64,000 bases of DNA from Nocardia takedensis NBRC 100417 (GTDB taxonomy: Bacteria > Actinomycetota > Actinomycetes > Mycobacteriales > Mycobacteriaceae). The DNA lies in the NCBI RefSeq assembly GCF_000308695.1, contig NZ_BAGG01000093.1, forward strand, positions 186,001-250,000, read 5' to 3'. The translations under genes and the position numbers were made by a program. The notes under the pieces are model-generated. The model was not told where the DNA came from. It ran no database searches and worked only from the letters and a program-made list of their open reading frames with translations. Positions 59,426-64,000 of the stretch are shown piece by piece; position 1 is the stretch's first letter, and each line of letters begins with the position of its first letter.

Positions 59426-59573
59426 GGTTGTCTCCCTGGTTGGCCGGGTCTCGTTCGGACCCTCTCACACCTGGGTCGAACGGAAGCCACCGCGGATCGA
59501 CACCGCCGGAGAATTTCTTTCGAAGATTTTTTCCGGGGCGCGGGCGGGGCCGGAGCGACCCCACCCGGCGCAC

Positions 59574-60419
59574 TCAGTCGAAGACCTTCGGCAGGCCGTC
59601 GGAGACCGCGTCGGGGAACCGCGGTCCGCGCTTGTTCAGGAACGCCTCGACGCCTTCGGCCACGTCGGCGGACTGCCCGCGCAGGAAGATCGCCCGCGAT
59701 TCGACGCGGTGCGCGGCCTCGGGGGATTCCGCGCCGAGCATGCTCCACAGCATCTTCCTGGTCAGCGCGACCGAGACGGGCGCGCTGTCGGAGATCAGGC
59801 CGTGCGCGATCTCGAGGGCGCGCTCGAGCAGGTCCTCGGCGGGCACGATCTCGCGGATCAGGCCGCGCTCGAGCGCCTCGGGCGCTTCGATCATCCGCCC
59901 GCTGACCGCCCATTCCACGGCGGTGCCGATGCCGACCACGCGCGGCAGGAACCACGACGAGCAGGCTTCGGGCACGAGGCCGCGCCGGGTGAAGACGAAG
60001 CCGAAGCGGGCCTTGTCGGAGGCGATGCGGACATCGGCGGGCAGCGTGCTGGTCACGCCGACACCGACGGCCGGGCCGTTGATGGCGGCCACGACGGGCT
60101 TGAGCGAGTTGTAGATCCGCAGCGACACCTCGCCGCCGGAGTCGGGCGGCGCCTCACCGGATTCGGCCGCTTCGGCGAAGAAGGTCTGCGCCCCCATGGA
60201 CAGGTCCGCGCCCGCGCAGTAGGCGCGACCGGAACCGGTGAGGACCACCGCGCGCACGCTGTCGTCGGCGTCGCAGGCGTCGAAGGCCGCGATCAGTTCG
60301 TCGCGCATCTGGAGGGTGAAGGCGTTGAGTTTGTCGGGCCGGTGCAGTCGCACGATCGCGACCGGTCCGCGCCGTTCGAGCAGGACGACCGGTTCGAGGG
60401 CCGTCTCCTGCGCGCTCAT
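59574..60419 (-). CDS. Enoyl-CoA hydratase/isomerase family protein
   Basis: A 281-residue crotonase. The oxyanion-hole strands are in LTGSGRAYCAGADLSMGA and INGPAVGVGVTSTLPADVRIA. One catalytic Glu is conserved in RRGLVPEACSSWFLP; the other hydratase Glu is not evident, so it may be an isomerase or another crotonase activity. The ATG lacks a strong ribosome site. It stands alone on the minus strand, not in an obvious beta-oxidation operon. Confidence 0.88.
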   Translation of the reverse strand: MSAQETALEPVVLLERRGPVAIVRLHRPDKLNAFTLQMRDELIAAFDACDADDSVRAVVLTGSGRAYCAGADLSMGAQTFFAEAAESGEAPPDSGGEVSLRIYNSLKPVVAAINGPAVGVGVTSTLPADVRIASDKARFGFVFTRRGLVPEACSSWFLPRVVGIGTAVEWAVSGRMIEAPEALERGLIREIVPAEDLLERALEIAHGLISDSAPVSVALTRKMLWSMLGAESPEAAHRVESRAIFLRGQSADVAEGVEAFLNKRGPRFPDAVSDGLPKVFD

Positions 60420-60853
60420 CGGGCCGCGCCGATGCGTTCGACCAGGTCACGCCCGTGGCGCACCCCGATCCCCGGTAGCCGACCTGAAACAAAGAGATAC
60501 ATACTGTGGCACCCTATCTTCCGTGACCTCCCCCGCGAACGGTCCGGGAAGGTCGGACGACAGCGGTCCGCACCGAGCGGTCCCGCCGTATCGCAGCAGG
60601 ACCCGAGAATATCGACCGGGCCCGCGCCGAGCTATGAGGTCGAGCGCGGAAAATCCGGCCCGGTCGCGCCGCGGACCCACCACCCGCCGCATCCGCGCCT
60701 CCGTCCCGATCGCCGCCTCGGCGCGAGGCTATGCTGAGTGCCCTCTCGCTGTCGAGGTCAGCGATCGTCCCTTCCAGGAGTGCGCCATCACCGCCCCGTC
60801 GAAACTCGCGCACCGCGCCGCGGACCCGGCACGAAACCCTCGGGTGCGCGCGG
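60420..60853. other. Intergenic region upstream of the DNA methyltransferase
   Basis: A stretch of about 430 bases between divergent genes with no supportable gene. TATGCT at 60730-60735 is a candidate -10 box for the plus-strand methyltransferase gene. The region is G+C-rich and open in several frames, so short ORFs here are not meaningful on their own. Confidence 0.4.
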
Positions 60854-62347
60854 GTGCCTAACAACGAGTTCGGGGATTTCCAGACACCGCCCGCGCTGGC
60901 CGCGGCCTGTTTGGCGGCGTTGGGCGTGCCGGCCGACGCGCGGGTCCTCGAACCGACCTGCGGGGTGGGCGCGTTCCTCGCCGCGGCGGCGCGACTGGCC
61001 CCCCACTCCGAACGGGTCGGCATCGAGATCCAGCCCGAGTACGCGACCCTCGCGCGCGAGCACGCGACGGTGTTGGTGGACAACATCTTCCACCTGCGCC
61101 CGGCCGAGGACGTGCGGTGGTCCGGCGACGGCCCGCTGTTGGTCGTCGGCAATCCGCCGTGGGTGACCTCCGCCGAACTGAACCGGATGGACTCGACCAA
61201 TCTGCCGGAGAAGCAGAACTTCAAAGGCGCGCGCGGCCTGGACGCGATCCTCGGCTCCGCGAATTTCGACGTCGGCGAATACATCATCCTCAAACTGCTC
61301 GACGAATTCCGCGCCGAGCCGTTCACCCTCGCGATGCTGTGCAAGACCCAGGTGGCCCGCAACGTCGTGGAATACGCGGCGGCGGCCCGACTTCCGCTGA
61401 CCGAGGCGGCGATCTTCCGCATCGACGCGCCGCGCTGGTTCGACGCCAACGTCGACGCCTGCTGGTTCGTGGCACGCTGCGATCCGCACGGCCCGCCCGA
61501 CTACACCGCCGCCGTCCACCCCGATCTCGGCTCGGCCGCCGCCCGCCGATTCGGCGTGGTCGACGGCCGCATGGTCGCCGACGTCGAGGAATACCGCGCG
61601 CTGCGCGACGCCGACGGCCGGTGCCCGTTCGAGTGGCGTTCCGGACTCAAACACGACGCGGCAGCCGTCTTCGAGCTCACCGCCGCCCCCGAGCCGACCA
61701 CCCGCGCGGGCACGGTCCTCGACCTGGAAGCGGACTACTTGTTTCCGTTCCTCAAGAGCACCGACGTGTTCCGCGGCCGACAGGACACGCTGCGTCGCTG
61801 GGTGGTGGTGCCGCAGCGGTTCTTCGGCGAGGACACCGCCCACCTGGCGGAGTCCGCGCCGAAACTGTGGACCTACCTCACCGCCAACGGCGACCTGCTC
61901 GACGGCCGGAAGTCCTCGATCTACCGCAATCGCCCGCGTTTCAGCGTCTTCGGACACGGCGACTACACCTTCGCCCCCTACAAGGTCGCGGTGTCGGGCC
62001 TGCACAAGCAACCGGTCTTCCGGCTCGTCGCGCCGCTGGAGGGTAAACCCGTCGTCCTGGACGACACCTGCTATTTCCTGCCCTTCCAGGACGGGTGGGA
62101 AGCCGCCCTCGCCTGGGCGCTGCTCGGCAGTCCCGCCTGCGCGCAGCTCATCGAGTCGCTGGTCTTCTGGGACGCCAAACGCCCGCTGACCAAGAAACTG
62201 CTCGCCCGACTCGACCTGAATTCGCTGCCGGTGGACACCGGCGAGGTGCTGGCCGCCGCGTACGAGGAAGCCGCGCGACTGGGGATCGAGGTGAGCGCGC
62301 CGCCCACCTCGCCGCTGACGATCCTGGGCGGGGCACCCGCCATCTGA
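60854..62347 (+). CDS. Orphan adenine-N6 DNA methyltransferase (gamma-type, Eco57I/TaqI-like)
   Basis: A 497-residue SAM-dependent enzyme. FGDFQTP (6-12) is motif X, VLEPTCGVGAFL (31-42) the SAM loop, and NPPW (100-103) the catalytic motif of adenine-N6 methyltransferases. The second half (LEADYLFPFLKSTDVFRG, RKSSIYRNRPRFSVFGHGDY, LDDTCYFLPF) is the target-recognition type of Eco57I/TaqI relatives. No nuclease domain or restriction gene is adjacent. The GTG start at 60854 is preferred because the protein then begins with the conserved motif; a longer frame from 60731 exists. Confidence 0.85.
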   Translation: MPNNEFGDFQTPPALAAACLAALGVPADARVLEPTCGVGAFLAAAARLAPHSERVGIEIQPEYATLAREHATVLVDNIFHLRPAEDVRWSGDGPLLVVGNPPWVTSAELNRMDSTNLPEKQNFKGARGLDAILGSANFDVGEYIILKLLDEFRAEPFTLAMLCKTQVARNVVEYAAAARLPLTEAAIFRIDAPRWFDANVDACWFVARCDPHGPPDYTAAVHPDLGSAAARRFGVVDGRMVADVEEYRALRDADGRCPFEWRSGLKHDAAAVFELTAAPEPTTRAGTVLDLEADYLFPFLKSTDVFRGRQDTLRRWVVVPQRFFGEDTAHLAESAPKLWTYLTANGDLLDGRKSSIYRNRPRFSVFGHGDYTFAPYKVAVSGLHKQPVFRLVAPLEGKPVVLDDTCYFLPFQDGWEAALAWALLGSPACAQLIESLVFWDAKRPLTKKLLARLDLNSLPVDTGEVLAAAYEEAARLGIEVSAPPTSPLTILGGAPAI

Positions 62348-62439
62348 TATCCGATCGCCGGGTGACATGCCCGGCTCCGGTTGGCCGCGCCCCTCGCCCC
62401 GACCCGCGCGTCCGTCGACTCGTCGTCGCGTGCTGGACT

Positions 62440-63228
62440 CTAGAGCACGGACTTCAAGTCCTCGACCAGCGCGTCGGTGACCTCGGCCGCGCTGTCGGCG
62501 AGGAAGAAGTGCCCGCCCTCGAACCACCTGGTGCGGATCGGCCGATCCGTGTACCGCTGCCACTCGGCCAGTTCCTCGGGCGAGGTCTGCGGGTCGGCGC
62601 GACCGCCGTAGACGAACGTCGGAACCCCGACGCGCGCATCGGGTTCCACCCGGTAGTCCTCGATCGCCCGGTAGTCCGCGCGCAAAGCGGGCAGCACGAG
62701 TTCGCGCAGGTCGGCGTCGGTGCGCAACCGCTCGTCGCTGCCGCCGAGGCTCACCACGTAATCCACGAACGCCGTTTCGCTCAGGTCGCTGGCCCGCTGG
62801 GTCCGCACCAGGCCGGGCGCGCGCCGCCCGGAGGCGATCAGACCCAGCACCGAATCCGGTGCGGACTCTTGCAACCGCAGCGTCAACTCGAACCCCAACG
62901 CGGCCCCCATGCTGTGCCCGAAGATCACCAGCGGTCCACCGCCCCAATGCCGATGGAGTTCGTCGGCCAGCGTCTTCAGATCGGTGAAGGGCGTCTCCCG
63001 ATAGCGGTCGAGGCGGCCGGGATACTGCGCGGCGACGACGTCGACCGGGCAGTCCACCTGCGCCAAGCGGGTCGCCAGCGGACTGAAGTAGTGCGCCGTC
63101 CCGCCCGCGAAAGGCAAGCACAGCAACGTCGTCCCGCGTACGGGACCGGTGGACAGACGCCTCAGCCAGTCGCCCGGGCTTCCGGTCGACGCGGGCGTGC
63201 GAGCAGGCTCGGTGTTCACCGCTTCCAC
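62440..63228 (-). CDS. Type II thioesterase (alpha/beta hydrolase)
   Basis: A 262-residue editing thioesterase of the kind that clears mis-primed carrier proteins in NRPS and PKS systems. LLCLPFAGGTAHYFSPLA opens the fold, Ser 106 in GHSMG is the nucleophile, Asp lies in YGGRADPQTS and His in EGGHFFL. The start is GTG 63228, or GTG 63219, which has GGAAG before it. No synthetase gene lies in the window, so the partner is unlinked or just beyond the right edge. Confidence 0.9.
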   Translation of the reverse strand: MEAVNTEPARTPASTGSPGDWLRRLSTGPVRGTTLLCLPFAGGTAHYFSPLATRLAQVDCPVDVVAAQYPGRLDRYRETPFTDLKTLADELHRHWGGGPLVIFGHSMGAALGFELTLRLQESAPDSVLGLIASGRRAPGLVRTQRASDLSETAFVDYVVSLGGSDERLRTDADLRELVLPALRADYRAIEDYRVEPDARVGVPTFVYGGRADPQTSPEELAEWQRYTDRPIRTRWFEGGHFFLADSAAEVTDALVEDLKSVL

Positions 63229-63303
63229 TGTGCGCCATGATCGCCCGTCGCGGCACCCCTAGAATTGCGCCGCCTCGAATTCCGCCCCCCAACGAGACGT
63301 AGG

Positions 63304-63663
63304 TCACGATCGGCGACCGGATTCGCCGCGGAACCACGGTCCGCCCGTACTTCCCGGCTCCCAGGACTCCGACCAGTCCCAGAGCGGTTGCAGCGCCTCG
63401 CTCAACCCCACCCCGACCGCCGTGAGTTCGTAGGCCCCCTTGGGACCGTGCTTCTCGATCAGCCCGACCGTCTGCAACTGCTGCAAGCGGTTGGACAGCA
63501 TGCTCGACGAACAGTTGCCCATCCGTCGACGCAACTCCAAGAACCCCAGCGGCCCCGGTTCCAGCTCCCACACGATGCGCAACACCCACCGCTGCCCCAA
63601 CACCTCGATCGCCGTCCGGATCGGGGCGTGGCCGGGGTCGTCCGGTCCGTTTGCGCTTCTCAT
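63304..63663 (-). CDS. HxlR family transcriptional regulator
   Basis: A 119-residue winged-helix regulator. The HxlR core is RTAIEVLGQRWVLRIVWEL, MGNCSSSMLSNRLQQLQTVG and EKHGPKGAYELTAVGVGLSE. The first residues after the ATG are variable, and a GTG at 63699 is an upstream alternative. It is divergent from an SDR gene, with two near-identical 17-base direct repeats covering its start region, probably its own operators. Confidence 0.87.
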   Translation of the reverse strand: MRSANGPDDPGHAPIRTAIEVLGQRWVLRIVWELEPGPLGFLELRRRMGNCSSSMLSNRLQQLQTVGLIEKHGPKGAYELTAVGVGLSEALQPLWDWSESWEPGSTGGPWFRGESGRRS

Positions 63664-63699
63664 TCCGAAGCACGATAGTTGGTTCTCATTCAGAAGCAC
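63657..63699. promoter_or_regulatory. Two 17-base direct repeats, candidate HxlR operators
   Basis: TTCTCATTCCGAAGCAC (63657-63673) and TTCTCATTCAGAAGCAC (63683-63699) differ at one position and repeat every 26 bases. They lie between and partly within the start of the HxlR gene. Confidence 0.6.
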
Positions 63700-63722
63700 T
63701 CACCGAAGGAGACGAGGATCGC

Positions 63723-64000
63723 ATGCACGGACCGAACTCGAACGCGCACCGGATCGTGCTGGTCACCGGCGCTTCGCGAGGCGTCGGCGCGGCGACAGCG
63801 CGGCTACTGGCCGCACCCGGCACCCACGTCCTGGTCAACTACCGGGAGAAGGTCAAGCGCGCGCAGACCGTGGTCGACGCCGTGATCGCCGCGGGCGGCA
63901 GCGCCTCGGCCGTGGCCGCCGACTTGGCCGACCCGGAACAGGTCACCGCCATGCTCGAACACGTCCGGACCCGCTTCGGCCGCCTGGACGCGCTGATCCT
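63723..64000 (+). CDS. SDR family oxidoreductase, 3' end outside window
   Basis: Partial: 92 residues are visible and the frame is open at the window edge. TGASRGVGAATARLL near residue 14 is the cofactor motif, followed by VLVNYREK and AVAADLADPEQV. The catalytic region lies beyond the edge. The ATG has GAAGGAGACGAGG upstream. It is divergent from the HxlR regulator and is its probable target. Confidence 0.87.
   Translation, partial: MHGPNSNAHRIVLVTGASRGVGAATARLLAAPGTHVLVNYREKVKRAQTVVDAVIAAGGSASAVAADLADPEQVTAMLEHVRTRFGRLDALI

Noticed and set aside
60788..63673. A 961-residue open frame on the minus strand across the DNA methyltransferase and thioesterase genes
   Set aside because: It is antisense to well-supported genes, has Arg/Gly/Ala-biased composition and no domain; long antisense frames are expected at this G+C content.
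1..64000. tRNA, rRNA, CRISPR arrays, insertion sequences and attachment sites
   Set aside because: None was seen on reading both strands; no spaced repeats, transposase genes or tRNA-like cloverleaf sequences were recognised. A covariance-model scan was not possible.

Overview
The window is 64 kb of very G+C-rich, tightly packed DNA from a mycolic-acid actinobacterium, most likely a Nocardia. The evidence is a class Ib ribonucleotide reductase set (nrdH-nrdI-nrdE) with near-mycobacterial protein sequence, a SigK/RskA pair, a secreted Rpf-type muralytic enzyme, an F420-type luciferase-like oxidoreductase of the Rv1855c kind, a fused double hot-dog dehydratase, and many GTG/TTG starts. No rRNA, tRNA, insertion sequence, prophage or CRISPR array was found. 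The genus is an inference from memory of related proteins, not from a search.

Layout. 1-5896 is the 3' part of an operon that looks built for organosulfur uptake: an ABC transporter (binding protein, ATPase, permease), a flavin monooxygenase, an AprA/fumarate-reductase-like flavoprotein and a two-cluster ferredoxin. A hairpin separates it from an Rv1855c-type oxidoreductase (6100-7092). 7120-8600 holds an orphan VapB-like antitoxin and an orphan HsdS. 8751-12890 is nrdHIE, with a 409-residue LAGLIDADG intein inserted at a redox-active cysteine of NrdE. 13434-15621 carries an FMN reductase, a TetR regulator and NadE. 15627-20931 has an N-terminally truncated ECF sigma gene and a molybdenum-cofactor cluster (moaD, moaA, moeA, a moaC-mog fusion, moaE).

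21024-30279 is mixed: an AraC regulator, a COG0523 GTPase, a peptidoglycan amidase, exported proteins, an SDR, a TetR/MpaB-type oxygenase pair and an HPF/RaiA-like protein. 30359-36170 is a minus-strand gamma-glutamylation catabolic operon: glutamine-synthetase-like enzyme, gamma-glutamyl hydrolase, aldehyde dehydrogenase, SDR and MFS transporter. 36309-36990 holds a 35-residue amphipathic peptide gene, a terminator, an rpf-like gene and a probable c-di-AMP riboswitch. 37317-46291 includes an NTF2-like protein, a TetR/P450 pair, ohr with a quinone oxidoreductase, a divergent reductase/SDR pair around an 18-bp palindrome, a BCCT transporter and the fused dehydratase.

46314-48706 is a sigma-factor block (rskA, sigK, sigF/sigB type). 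48867-57628 has exported enzymes, a LigD-type primase-polymerase, a second P450, a DUF574-type methyltransferase, a serine hydrolase, an L,D-transpeptidase and a cupredoxin lipoprotein. 57704-64000 has an intact ECF sigma factor with its YCII/DGPF partner, an enoyl-CoA hydratase, an orphan adenine-N6 DNA methyltransferase, a type II thioesterase, and an HxlR regulator divergent from an SDR that runs off the end.

Recurring regulatory themes are divergent gene pairs with palindromic operators, ATGA start/stop overlaps inside operons, and -10 hexamers placed only 6 to 8 bases before the start codon, which suggests leaderless mRNAs. The observations most worth following are the 35-residue peptide, the NrdE intein, the AprA-like flavoprotein/ferredoxin pair in the sulfur operon, and the rpf riboswitch.
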